Shown here: piece by piece, positions 7,846 to 16,596 of the stretch | How the letters are laid out: the number at the start of each line of letters is the position of its first letter | Position numbering within the stretch: the stretch's first letter is position 1 | NCBI GenBank assembly: GCA_017539045.1 | Contig: JAFYHS010000002.1 | Location: 1 to 44,983, forward strand | Length of the DNA: 44,983 nt | Source: Bacteroidales bacterium | GTDB taxonomy: Bacteria; Bacteroidota; Bacteroidia; Bacteroidales; F082 | Direction: 5' to 3' | Program-made: the position numbers and the translations under genes | Notes under the pieces: model-generated | Told to the model about the DNA's origin: nothing | The model's database searches: none | What the model saw: the letters and a program-made list of their open reading frames with translations, nothing else

Positions 7846-9650
7846 TTCTTCTCTTCTTTCTTCAATGATTCCGCTTTCTTTTCATCGGCTTCAGCTTTTG
7901 CAATATAATCGGCTTTCTTTGATGGATCTTTTTCTGATTCTGCAAGTTTTCTATAACATTTTGCGCGGTTATCGTAGGCTTGTTTAATACCATCGTCTAT
8001 TGACAAAGCATGGTCGAATTCAGGAATAGCCTTTTCAGGGAGATTCATAGCCAAATATACTTCTCCCCTGGTTACATACGACACATGGTATGTGTTATCC
8101 AATTTTATCGCATTATTAATATCATCTAAAGCTTTATCCAGTTCACCCATGATCACCCATAAATCAGCTCGATTGTTATATGCGACTGCATAACTTGGGT
8201 CAAGTTCGATAGCCTTGTCATAGTCTTTCATCGCACCTTCCTTGTCATCCCTTAGAATGCCTCGGTTGAAATATGCCACTGCATAATTGGGGTCAAGTTC
8301 TATTGCCTTGTCATAGTCTTTCATCGCACCTTCCTTGTCTCCATTGTCATCCCTTAGAATTCCTCGGTTGAAATATGCCGCTGCATAATTGGGGACAAAC
8401 TCTATTGCCTTGTCATAGTCTTTCATCGCGCCTTCCTCATCTCCCGAATCTTTCCTCAGACTTCCTCGGTTGTTATATGCCACTGCACTATTGGGGTCAA
8501 GCTCTATTGCCTTGTCATAGTCTTTCATCGCACCTTCCTTGTCTCCTTTGTTATACCTTAGATTCCCTCGGTTGTTATATGCCACTGCATAATTTGGATC
8601 CAACTCTATTGCCTTGTCATAGTCTTTCATCGCCTCTTCCTTGTCTCCCTTATCATCCTTTAAATTTCCCCGGTTATTATATGCCGCTGCATTATTCGGG
8701 TCAAGCCCTATTGCCTTGTCATAGTCTTTCATCGCGCCCTCTTTGTCTCCAAAATCCTTCCTTAAAATTCCTCGATTATTATATGCCCATGAAAAATCTG
8801 GTTTAAAATCTATCGCTTGGGTATATAATTCAATAGCTTTTTGCCGGTCTTTTTCAGACATTGCTTGTGTAAACAACTGGCTAGCTTGAGCTTCTTTAGC
8901 AGCTTTTTCGGCTGCAAGGGCATCTTCATTTATTTTCTTTTCTAATTCATCAACATGCTTTTTTAAATCTTCAATTTCAGCTAAAGATTGTTTTGCCTGC
9001 TTCGCTTGTTCGGCAGCAACCATTGCTTGTACTGTCGCAGATGCGACTTGCTCTGTAATTGTCTTCACTTGTATTTGCATCATATTCGAAGCCTCTTCTG
9101 CTTTTAAAGCTTGTATTGTGGCTGTTCTAACTTGCTCTGTAGCAGTTGAAACTTGTTCCGTAGCGAACTTGATTTGAGGTTGAATTTGAATCAATGCTTC
9201 TTTTGCATTATTTGCCTGAGTCGTCGCATTCCCAGCTTGCTCTGTTGCAACATTTACCAGATCTTTTAAGTCGTCCTTCATCTCGGAGAACCTGTTTTCC
9301 ATACGTTTTCTATTGTCATTATTAATATATAATGGTACGCCAATACCAAAGACAACTCCTATCAACCCTATAATAATAGTCAAAATAGTAAGCCAACGAC
9401 TCTGGTCTTCATCTAACTCTGAAACTTTATTTCTAACATCTCCTCGATAAAATTCAACTTCCTTCTCCATCCTCTCCAACTGCTTATGAATAGCTTGGTT
9501 TTCCGCTTGCAGTTGCAAAACAGTTTCCTCCAATACTTGCACTTCCGTCTTTTGAGGCTGCACCGTCATTGGTACAGTTTTCTTTTGCTGTCCGAAAACA
9601 CTCATACATAACAGCAATGATATAACAATTAGAATTGATTTATATTTCAT
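7842..9650 (-). CDS. Membrane-anchored coiled-coil/TPR repeat protein in a restriction locus
   Basis: From ATG 9650 the product has 602 residues: a signal peptide (MKYKSILIVISLLLCMSVFG), a coiled coil at about 35-80 predicted outside the inner membrane, a transmembrane segment (RWLTILTIIIGLIGVVFGIG) at about 86-108, a long Ala/Gln/Thr-rich coiled coil at about 110-250, and eight to nine TPR units at about 260-570. If the signal is cleaved, the TPRs would face the cytoplasm. The ATG at 9671 overlaps the stop of the AlbA_2 gene (TAATG) but would place seven polar residues before the signal peptide. No catalytic motif is visible. TPRs usually bind proteins, so a sensor or scaffold for the restriction complex is plausible. 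The gene is AT-rich. Confidence 0.8.
   Translation of the reverse strand: MKYKSILIVISLLLCMSVFGQQKKTVPMTVQPQKTEVQVLEETVLQLQAENQAIHKQLERMEKEVEFYRGDVRNKVSELDEDQSRWLTILTIIIGLIGVVFGIGVPLYINNDNRKRMENRFSEMKDDLKDLVNVATEQAGNATTQANNAKEALIQIQPQIKFATEQVSTATEQVRTATIQALKAEEASNMMQIQVKTITEQVASATVQAMVAAEQAKQAKQSLAEIEDLKKHVDELEKKINEDALAAEKAAKEAQASQLFTQAMSEKDRQKAIELYTQAIDFKPDFSWAYNNRGILRKDFGDKEGAMKDYDKAIGLDPNNAAAYNNRGNLKDDKGDKEEAMKDYDKAIELDPNYAVAYNNRGNLRYNKGDKEGAMKDYDKAIELDPNSAVAYNNRGSLRKDSGDEEGAMKDYDKAIEFVPNYAAAYFNRGILRDDNGDKEGAMKDYDKAIELDPNYAVAYFNRGILRDDKEGAMKDYDKAIELDPSYAVAYNNRADLWVIMGELDKALDDINNAIKLDNTYHVSYVTRGEVYLAMNLPEKAIPEFDHALSIDDGIKQAYDNRAKCYRKLAESEKDPSKKADYIAKAEADEKKAESLKKEEKK
8184..8786 (-). repeat. 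Six near-identical tandem TPR-coding repeats
   Basis: Six copies of a 102-base unit encode TPRs of the form AYNNRGxLRxDxGDKEGAM. The sixth copy is 93 bases long: it lacks 9 bases seen in copy five between two TTGTC direct repeats, which indicates replication slippage. The near identity at DNA level points to recent expansion. Confidence 0.85.
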
Positions 9651-9670
9651 ATGTTGTGTTTTGAATTTCA

Positions 9671-10702
9671 TTATTTAAAAAGCAATGGATTAATCCCAAT
9701 ATTATTAAGGTCTTTTGTAATTGATTTTGTTTTTTCAACGAGCTTAATATCTCTCCACTCAACTACTTTTTTCCGTTCTGGAGCATTATCTGCCATTAAT
9801 GAATAACTAATCGGTGGCAACGAGCAGATATCGTCAATACCATCACAATTCAATTCAATCGTTTCTCTTCCTCCCCTGATTCCCGGTAATAATGGGTCAT
9901 ATCTTGCCGGGCCATGTTCACCTTTGAACGAAGTCAAATCTCTAACCGTATTATCTCCAAAATACTCATAACAATTATTCTCTCTATCAATGTTGTCAGG
10001 ATGTTTATCCTTTTCTGGGATTATTTCCAAAGGAATATGAATGAAATAATTAATATACTTAGCATATACCTTACCTACATTAACCAGTCTAAACTTTAAC
10101 TCATATTTGGTTTCTGTATAATGTTTATCTTCTCGATGGTCATATAATTTAGCTATATTCAATGGCTTTTCTATGGTATTTGTTATTGTTTTATGCAACT
10201 CAAATTCCATTTCAATCACTGGATGCTTGCTCCTGTTCATCACATCGCGAATCTCATAATCTTCCATTGCTTCAATAATAGCGTTTCTTCGCCGATGATA
10301 CTGATGACTCAACCTATTTTGATGTGCAGTAATACCTTGTGGTACTTCAACTACAAAAAAACCACTCTGATCATTATAAGGAATGTAATTTATTTCCACG
10401 TTTTCAATAACAGGTTGAATATTTGAGGATAACAACTGAGAAAAACTGTCTTTTGACATTAAGGTATTAGAAATGGGGGTTAACTTTTCAGGAACAGAAT
10501 GCCCCTTACCAACAGCTTTTTCCATAATTCCATAAATAATTACTCCTCCATTTGCATTGGCCATTGCACTAACATCCTTCGCCAATTCCTCCTTCCAACT
10601 TGGTTTATTCTTATCAATGGTACTTTTATAATCTAATACCGTAGATTCTTCAATTTCGTTGTCTATCAAAGACTGCAAATCGTCTATTGTCCTTATTTTC
10701 AT
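9671..10702 (-). CDS. AlbA_2 (Schlafen-type) domain protein
   Basis: The first 170 residues match the AlbA_2/Schlafen N-terminal family: an acidic start (EIEES), LDYKS at 23-27, and the hallmark ELAKDVSAMANANGGVIIYG at 39-58. Such domains are often annotated as DNA-binding or ATP-binding, and some Schlafen proteins cut RNA. The remaining 170 residues are not a known helix-turn-helix module and I do not recognise them. The gene begins 6 bases after mod and its stop overlaps the ATG at 9671, so it is translationally linked to the TPR gene. It is very AT-rich (15 of 60 G/C in 10141-10200). It is likely a defence accessory or effector; its activity is unknown. Confidence 0.8.
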   Translation of the reverse strand: MKIRTIDDLQSLIDNEIEESTVLDYKSTIDKNKPSWKEELAKDVSAMANANGGVIIYGIMEKAVGKGHSVPEKLTPISNTLMSKDSFSQLLSSNIQPVIENVEINYIPYNDQSGFFVVEVPQGITAHQNRLSHQYHRRRNAIIEAMEDYEIRDVMNRSKHPVIEMEFELHKTITNTIEKPLNIAKLYDHREDKHYTETKYELKFRLVNVGKVYAKYINYFIHIPLEIIPEKDKHPDNIDRENNCYEYFGDNTVRDLTSFKGEHGPARYDPLLPGIRGGRETIELNCDGIDDICSLPPISYSLMADNAPERKKVVEWRDIKLVEKTKSITKDLNNIGINPLLFK

Positions 10703-10708
10703 AGCGCT

Positions 10709-12664
10709 TTATATTATCCTTCTTACCGTCTCTTTCGAATACTCCTCCCAAATCTGCTCAAAGTTGTCCGCTACATTGTCCGTGGCGAGGCTGCTGTCGC
10801 GAAGGACGAAGTAGTAGGGATGTTGGCGGGCGATTTCGGTGATGGTGGTCTCGTTCACGTCCTTGTCGAAGCAGGCCATGAGGTAGCCTTCGGCGACGCT
10901 CCAGACGGTCTTGCCGGCGATTTCGCGTTGCTCTATCTTGGCCGACAGCTCGATGCCGAGCTCTATCATGGCTTGGAAGAGCAGGTCCTCGTCGGTGCGG
11001 TCGTGCTTGATGTTGTCCTCGAAGAGCAGGTTCTCGTTGAATTGCTCGGGCGAGTAATACACATCCTGCATGTTGGAGCTGTCGAGTTTCAGCACGCGGA
11101 AGCCGATGTCCAATAGTCTGGCCTCTGAGCCTGCCGAAGAGCCAGCAAACAAACCTTCTTCAACTTTCTTCTTTTCCAATTCTTCAACGATTTTCTTGCC
11201 TGCTCGACGGATGCGCTCTTTGCCGATTTCGCAGATGTTCTTGTAGCCAGCCTTGTAGGCCTCGCTCTTTTCATCCGTTGCTTCAGGTAGTTGCACCATA
11301 ATGAACTTGCGGTTTCCACAATCCTCTGCATTGAGTTGCATGACGGCGTGGGCAGTGGTGGCGGAACCGGAAAAAAAGTCAAGAATGCAAATGTTATTAT
11401 CTTGCCTCAAAATATAAAGAAGATATTTTACCAAGCCTACTGGTTTAGAAAAATCAAATGGAATACCGATAGAGTTTAATTCTTTTGCACTATGTCTATT
11501 CTCATATTTATTAATGAAATTTGTAGGTGTTTGACCTTCTTCTTGCCTATCTCTAAGCCATATTTTTGTATATACATTCCACGTAGACTGCTTCCCATGT
11601 TCATCAAGCAACGGGGATTGTTGGGTTTTTACAAAAAGAATTTCATCATCTGAGAGCATTTTCTTATAAGACGGTTCCACCACTCTCCATCTTTTCCCAA
11701 CAGGAGGTATACACTTGGTCCCATCAGGACAATCAATGTAATATCGTGCATTTGCAGAACGTTCTAATGTCAAGGATGCCTGATAAAGCCCCATCGTTCT
11801 ATATCGTTCTCCCTTTCTAGGCCCCTCCGTTTCCACTTTGTTATAAACATTAGATATTAGTTCGTCACTCATATCACATTTGAATTGCCTAGTTGCATGT
11901 CGATCTCTTGTAAAGACTAAAACATAATCTATATTGGGACTAAAGAAATCTCCATTGTTTCCACCCGATTTCATTAATCGAGATATTGTAGTTAAATAAT
12001 TGTCACTACCAAATACTTCTTTACAAATCTTAGTAAGATTTTCGAGCTCTTCTCCTCCAATACTGATAAATATCACCCCATCCTCACTCAGCAAGTCCTT
12101 CGCCACTTTCAGCCGAGGGTAAATCATATTGAGCCAGTCGGTGTGGAAGCGTCCATTACTCTCGGTATTGGCCACGAGGCGGTTGCCTTCCTCGTCCTCC
12201 TGCCCGCTGTTGTGGACATAGTCGCCTGTGGTCTGGGCAAAGTCGTCGTTATACACGAAGTCGTTGCCCGTGTTGTAAGGCGGGTCAATGTAAATCATCT
12301 TCACCTTGCCGAGGTAGTTCTCGCGCAGCAGCTTCAGCACTTCGAGGTTGTCGCCCTCAATGTAGAGGTTCTGCGTGTTGTCGAAGTCCACGCTCTCCTC
12401 GCGGCAGGGGCGCAGCGTGTCGGTGGTCGGCGCGTTGGCCAAGCGGATGGCGTTGCGCTTGTCGGGCCAGGTGAACTGGTAGCGTTCCTCGGGGCCTTCC
12501 ACGATGTCCTTCGAGAGTTCCTGCCGGAGCTGGTCGAAGTCGATGGCCGCTTCCGGCTTCCCGTTCTCGTCGAGCCGCTCGGTGAGGCAGTTGGGGAAGA
12601 GTTCGGCAATCTTCTTTATGTTTTCGTCCACGATGTTGTGGGTTTGGAGTTTTAGTTTTTCCAT
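10709..12664 (-). CDS. Type III-like adenine DNA methyltransferase (Mod), with foreign-looking recognition domain
   Basis: This should methylate adenine (N6) at a specific site and give Res its specificity. Motif order is that of beta-class enzymes: DPPYNTGNDF at 127-136 (motif IV) precedes LDFFSGSATT at 428-437 (motif I, SAM binding). Its 651 residues are typical. The flanks are GC-rich (38 of 60 in 12361-12420), but residues about 200-430, the target-recognition region, are AT-rich (21 of 60 in 11881-11940). The break on one side coincides with motif I, which suggests replacement of the recognition domain by recombination. The start is one base after the DUF4365 stop. Confidence 0.92.
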   Translation of the reverse strand: MEKLKLQTHNIVDENIKKIAELFPNCLTERLDENGKPEAAIDFDQLRQELSKDIVEGPEERYQFTWPDKRNAIRLANAPTTDTLRPCREESVDFDNTQNLYIEGDNLEVLKLLRENYLGKVKMIYIDPPYNTGNDFVYNDDFAQTTGDYVHNSGQEDEEGNRLVANTESNGRFHTDWLNMIYPRLKVAKDLLSEDGVIFISIGGEELENLTKICKEVFGSDNYLTTISRLMKSGGNNGDFFSPNIDYVLVFTRDRHATRQFKCDMSDELISNVYNKVETEGPRKGERYRTMGLYQASLTLERSANARYYIDCPDGTKCIPPVGKRWRVVEPSYKKMLSDDEILFVKTQQSPLLDEHGKQSTWNVYTKIWLRDRQEEGQTPTNFINKYENRHSAKELNSIGIPFDFSKPVGLVKYLLYILRQDNNICILDFFSGSATTAHAVMQLNAEDCGNRKFIMVQLPEATDEKSEAYKAGYKNICEIGKERIRRAGKKIVEELEKKKVEEGLFAGSSAGSEARLLDIGFRVLKLDSSNMQDVYYSPEQFNENLLFEDNIKHDRTDEDLLFQAMIELGIELSAKIEQREIAGKTVWSVAEGYLMACFDKDVNETTITEIARQHPYYFVLRDSSLATDNVADNFEQIWEEYSKETVRRII

Positions 12665-12665
12665 A

Positions 12666-14474
12666 TTATGTGTTGTTGTTTACAAAGTGAAATATTGGCA
12701 AAGTTCGGTAAAATTCTTGAACCTCTGCGTCTAATCTATTAAAACTTCTCATCGCAAAGGCATTATCATCAAGAAGCAGATACGCTGCAAACTTTATCTT
12801 ATCAGAAGATGAACTTTCAATGGCATTATACAAGGTTTCTTTATCATCATCACTTAATAGCGACAGTCGTTTTTTGACTTGCAGAAGGTTTAGTTTATGC
12901 TTTAATATGAGTTGTTCATCGGTTTCTTCCTCAAGCATCCACTCAAACAATCCTAACGCTGTATGTATCAGTCTCTCCTGCTTGACCTCTTGTTCATCAT
13001 ACGCAGACAAAAGTGACAAGCCCAAACTGCTCGCCAATTGCAAACAATTAGGGTTTTCACTTAGATTTGCTTTAAATGAAGGGAGTATTTGTTCAAAACC
13101 AATATTAGAATACTTCAAAATCCTTTCCTTATTAAGAACGGAATATGGCGTTATGGGATAAACGCCATCACCTAATGAGCCTTGCAATTGGAAAGGAGGA
13201 TTAAAAACGTCCTCTAACCTATATGTGTTATCACCAGTTTTAATAGCAAACACAAAAACACAAATATTACAAATCGGTATCTCAACAAACATTCCAACAG
13301 GTTTGTTTTCAACCACTTCCTTTTTCTCAACAAAAGCTTGAATGAGGATATCTATCAACCGTTCATCTTTCTTTTTCAACAATCTCAAATCAAGATCCTC
13401 CTTGACATGCAGTACATCCAAGGCTTTTTTCAGTTTAACCAATCTCTCATAGGGATAGCGTAAATCCATAAGTCCAGCCAGTGCCAAATCTGCTTGATTG
13501 TCGATATGTTTCATATCATATTCGCAACCAGCTATTTGAAGTTTCTTTTCATTTGCCAATGCCAACAAAAACTCCAACTCATGAATGGTTTCAGACAAGA
13601 TACATTCTGTGCCTTTATAATCAATTTTTACATTAATGATTCCCGATTCATCTTTCGGAATTGTCATGGTTAGACTTTTACCAACAGAAACAATATCACA
13701 ATCCCTATTGTTTGTAATTGAATAGCGATCGTAAAATACCCTTCCTCCCACTGTCACAGGATTATTGTAAACTCCAGAAACGATAATTGAGCATTTACCC
13801 GTGCCAACAGGATATAGGCTTTTCACTTGTCCTTTTCCGACATTAGCATAAATGAAAAAATCATTCTTTGCCAACAATCGAGGAATGGGCTCGGGCTTAT
13901 TTGTATATCCAAACACCGTCAATTCCGCATTCCCTAAGTTTTTCAAATCCTCAAAAGTAAGAACGGGAGAATCTACCACACTTTTCTGCCTCTTGCAATC
14001 GTCATAAAATAATCTAAATGAAGATTCCAAAGCTTCAGAATCTAAGCAACTCATTTTTTCAAGAATAACGGATTTGCTCTTATTCTCGCCACATTGCTCC
14101 AGCAACTGCCTAACTTCAATTGGGGCAAGGAGAGCATAATAAACAGTCCTTGCATGATTAGTAGCATTGATATAAACAACAAAAAAGGCGATGCCTTCGT
14201 CTTTATATGCTCGCAAATCGGCTCTTTGTATAGAATAGGATATTTTATCAGAATGCTTGTCAGAAGAACTTACTCCTTTAACTTGGACAGGTATTTTTCC
14301 ATACAAAGAGTCCTTCTTCTGCCCAACATTGTCATAAAGATATATAAATCCATCCCATGCAATAGTCTTGTCATTGGTAGCCACATCGACATGTATCTTA
14401 TCACAATCTTGGAAACAATCTTCAACTGCGCTTCTGGCGGCTGCTTCAACTTTCTTTTTGCTCATCCTTGCCAT
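12666..14474 (-). CDS. DUF4365-type protein with PD-(D/E)xK-like nuclease core and large unknown C-terminal region
   Basis: Residues about 5-150 resemble DUF4365, a family with a predicted restriction-endonuclease-like fold. Possible active-site residues are D41 in AWDGF and Q64-V-K66 in PVQVKG, the (D/E)xK motif with Gln in place of Glu. The other 450 residues are unfamiliar. They contain beta-rich stretches at about 200-290 and a helical end, and might bind nucleic acid or a partner. I use ATG 14474; the longer frame starts with TTG at 14489. It is AT-rich (22 of 60 in 13561-13620), so it looks acquired. The stop is one base before mod, implying co-translation. A role as a nuclease effector of the locus is inference. 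Confidence 0.72.
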   Translation of the reverse strand: MARMSKKKVEAAARSAVEDCFQDCDKIHVDVATNDKTIAWDGFIYLYDNVGQKKDSLYGKIPVQVKGVSSSDKHSDKISYSIQRADLRAYKDEGIAFFVVYINATNHARTVYYALLAPIEVRQLLEQCGENKSKSVILEKMSCLDSEALESSFRLFYDDCKRQKSVVDSPVLTFEDLKNLGNAELTVFGYTNKPEPIPRLLAKNDFFIYANVGKGQVKSLYPVGTGKCSIIVSGVYNNPVTVGGRVFYDRYSITNNRDCDIVSVGKSLTMTIPKDESGIINVKIDYKGTECILSETIHELEFLLALANEKKLQIAGCEYDMKHIDNQADLALAGLMDLRYPYERLVKLKKALDVLHVKEDLDLRLLKKKDERLIDILIQAFVEKKEVVENKPVGMFVEIPICNICVFVFAIKTGDNTYRLEDVFNPPFQLQGSLGDGVYPITPYSVLNKERILKYSNIGFEQILPSFKANLSENPNCLQLASSLGLSLLSAYDEQEVKQERLIHTALGLFEWMLEEETDEQLILKHKLNLLQVKKRLSLLSDDDKETLYNAIESSSSDKIKFAAYLLLDDNAFAMRSFNRLDAEVQEFYRTLPIFHFVNNNT

Positions 14475-14606
14475 AACCGATTCTTTCAATCATATTTTAT
14501 TTAAAACACATCGCGACCATATTATACTTTTAGACAAATAACTCGATGGACTTTGTGTTTTCATCCTTTTGGTTGTTGGTTTATTGTTTTAGTATGTCTA
14601 TATTAT

Positions 14607-15215
14607 TCAACTATATATCCCCAAAGCCTCAAACAGCTCTGCCATTTGGGAATATGTGTAATCTCTGTCTGTTTCCTCTTTTTCCTTCATGGATTGGGCT
14701 GCATTATAAAGGGCTTTCTTTAAATCACCTCCTGTTTTCTCGAAATACTGGTGAAGCGAGTGCTTTTTGAAAAACTCTTCTGTTTTCTCATAAACACATT
14801 TTTTGTTCAATGCTTGAAGCAACTCTGGTTGATTTTGGAAACATCGGGTTGTATATGCAAAATAAAACAAGAAAAAGATTTCGGTACAACGTTCATTTTC
14901 GATGAAACGGATTTCATATTGATAATCGGACTTCTTTATTTCATGAACGCCGTTCATGCGATTCTTGAATTTTTCATATTCATGTTTTTCCTTCCCTTTT
15001 TTTTTGTTGTCCATGTCAATAACACATATTATTAAAGAATAGCCTGCATCTATTGCTTTATCTATCTCTTGCTCAAGATAGTCCAAACCCGTTGAATGCT
15101 TGGGGAATGTTGGCTTTATTGTAAGTTGTCTGAAATCATCTTTCAGCGAATTGAAATAATAGTATTCCGTAATCGCCTCTCCAATCACCAAAATAGAATC
15201 TTTAATCTTCTTCAT
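14607..15215 (-). CDS. RloB-like TOPRIM protein (AbiL/RloAB-type partner)
   Basis: The 202-residue product has the TOPRIM pattern of RloB proteins: E13 in VIGEAITEYYYF and D67-x-D69 in VIDMDN, which would bind metal for nucleic-acid cleavage. The rest is helical and charged. It overlaps the upstream ATPase gene by 14 bases, and a split ATPase plus TOPRIM pair is the known layout of RloA/RloB, lactococcal AbiL-type and, more distantly, PARIS and OLD systems. I use ATG 15215; the frame extends to a TTG at 15224. A 132-base gap without a visible gene follows before the DUF4365 start codon. The assignment as an abortive-infection effector is from family knowledge. Confidence 0.8.
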   Translation of the reverse strand: MKKIKDSILVIGEAITEYYYFNSLKDDFRQLTIKPTFPKHSTGLDYLEQEIDKAIDAGYSLIICVIDMDNKKKGKEKHEYEKFKNRMNGVHEIKKSDYQYEIRFIENERCTEIFFLFYFAYTTRCFQNQPELLQALNKKCVYEKTEEFFKKHSLHQYFEKTGGDLKKALYNAAQSMKEKEETDRDYTYSQMAELFEALGIYS

Positions 15216-16485
15216 TGCTCTCAATATATAATAAAGGTGAACCTAATTGGGGGATTGCACCTAACCGGCCGTTCCTGTATGATTTGTATAATGACAGATT
15301 CTTATGCAATCCATATTCATCTGCGCGGGTGTATTCTGAATACGCCCCAGCGCGGTCTTTCTCCGCAAAGAACACAAAATCACGATGTGTATTCAACAAG
15401 TCCTCATTTAATAATGACGTTTCCTGACTTGTAAATATCAATTGCGACTCCTTAGAATTCATAATGAATGTGTTTAAATAAAAGAGCAGCAAATCATCAT
15501 GTAATTCAGAATCGATTTCATCAATAAGAAACACATGATTCTCCGTTATCGCTTTATATAGAGACGACAAGTTCGACAAAAATTTCTTAGTACCTTCTGA
15601 CTGTTCATCATAACTCAATACGAACTTATCATTTCCTGCCGCACAAACAAAATAAACCTTTATTCGCTCAATTTGGAATACTCTATTTTCAGAAAAAGGC
15701 GATTCATCCTCAAACACCGCTCTCCTTCTGGGGAATTCTTCAGTGACTGTTTCCGTATAGAAATCAACTATATTGAAATCTGCCTTTTGCAACAATTGAA
15801 GGTAGAATCGCTTTGCCTCAGCATTTTCTTCAATTGATTTTAACACTCTTTGGGGGGAACCTTGGTGACTATTTATCTCGTGCACATATAATTCCAACCA
15901 ATAATAAAGGTCCGCTATTGGTTTCGCGTCTGTTTCAAATGATATTTTTTGGAAAACAGACAAAACCGAATGGTTGTTAAGGGTATTTTGCAAAAAAGCG
16001 TCCTTAGTCCTAGCCGAGATTTTAAGGCTTGAACCAAATTTAATTTCCGCCTGAGCTTCAGGTGACACAAAACGCCTTTCGTAAAAGAGGGATTTTGCTC
16101 CATTAGGATACCATTCCATCAGTTCATCAATAATATGTTCCTTAATATATGAAACAGTATAATCATACCTTATATGGTTGGCATAAAAAGAAACAAACAT
16201 CCTAGTTGGTTCTTTTGAACTTAACGCAAACGGCCTTCTTGTCCTAACAGAAGATTGCCGATCACTTCTCGCAAAGAACAAAAGTTCAAAGACATTTTGT
16301 ATCGCCAATAACATATTTGATTTTCCAGATGCATTGGCACCATAAATCACTGCCAATTTATTAACACGCTTCTCGCTACCCATTTCTACAGAAGCCCATT
16401 CTTCTTCTTTCGATTTGGTTTCAAAGTTCAGTGTTTGCCGTTCCTTTATGGATAGGAAATTCTCGGCCCAAAATTCTCGTATCAT
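15202..16485 (-). CDS. RloA-like AAA/ABC-type ATPase (AAA_15/AAA_21)
   Basis: This 427-residue protein starts like SMC/OLD-type ATPases (IREFWAENFLSIKERQTLNF). Walker A is GANASGKS at 49-56, a signature-like SEGTK lies at 296-300, and Walker B is HVFLIDE at 317-323 followed by SELHDD. No nuclease domain is fused; that part is in the overlapping RloB-like gene. In related two-gene systems the ATPase senses phage and releases or activates the TOPRIM partner. The gene is AT-rich (22 of 60 in 15541-15600) and is separated from the DUF4391 gene by an AT-rich spacer that may carry its own promoter, so the pair could work as an independent module. Confidence 0.85.
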   Translation of the reverse strand: MIREFWAENFLSIKERQTLNFETKSKEEEWASVEMGSEKRVNKLAVIYGANASGKSNMLLAIQNVFELLFFARSDRQSSVRTRRPFALSSKEPTRMFVSFYANHIRYDYTVSYIKEHIIDELMEWYPNGAKSLFYERRFVSPEAQAEIKFGSSLKISARTKDAFLQNTLNNHSVLSVFQKISFETDAKPIADLYYWLELYVHEINSHQGSPQRVLKSIEENAEAKRFYLQLLQKADFNIVDFYTETVTEEFPRRRAVFEDESPFSENRVFQIERIKVYFVCAAGNDKFVLSYDEQSEGTKKFLSNLSSLYKAITENHVFLIDEIDSELHDDLLLFYLNTFIMNSKESQLIFTSQETSLLNEDLLNTHRDFVFFAEKDRAGAYSEYTRADEYGLHKNLSLYKSYRNGRLGAIPQLGSPLLYIESNEED

Positions 16486-16596
16486 TTTTGTGTATTTTTG
16501 TTATTTCGCTACAAAAATAGATATAATAATTGAAATAGATACAAAAATAATTGAATTTTTTGTAAAAAAGTTACGAATATAAGATAAAAACAGCTT
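16486..16596 (-). promoter_or_regulatory. AT-rich spacer with direct repeats and candidate promoter for the RloAB-like pair
   Basis: The 111-base spacer holds two copies of TACAAAAATA (16510-16519 and 16540-16549), each followed by an AATTGAA element. Read on the minus strand each copy contains TATTTTTG, which fits the -7 consensus, so the region could hold tandem promoters or an operator. No TTG stands at the ideal distance. Confidence 0.4.

Noticed and set aside
8184-8786. CRISPR array
   Set aside because: The 102-base units are contiguous, have no spacers and keep one reading frame of TPRs.
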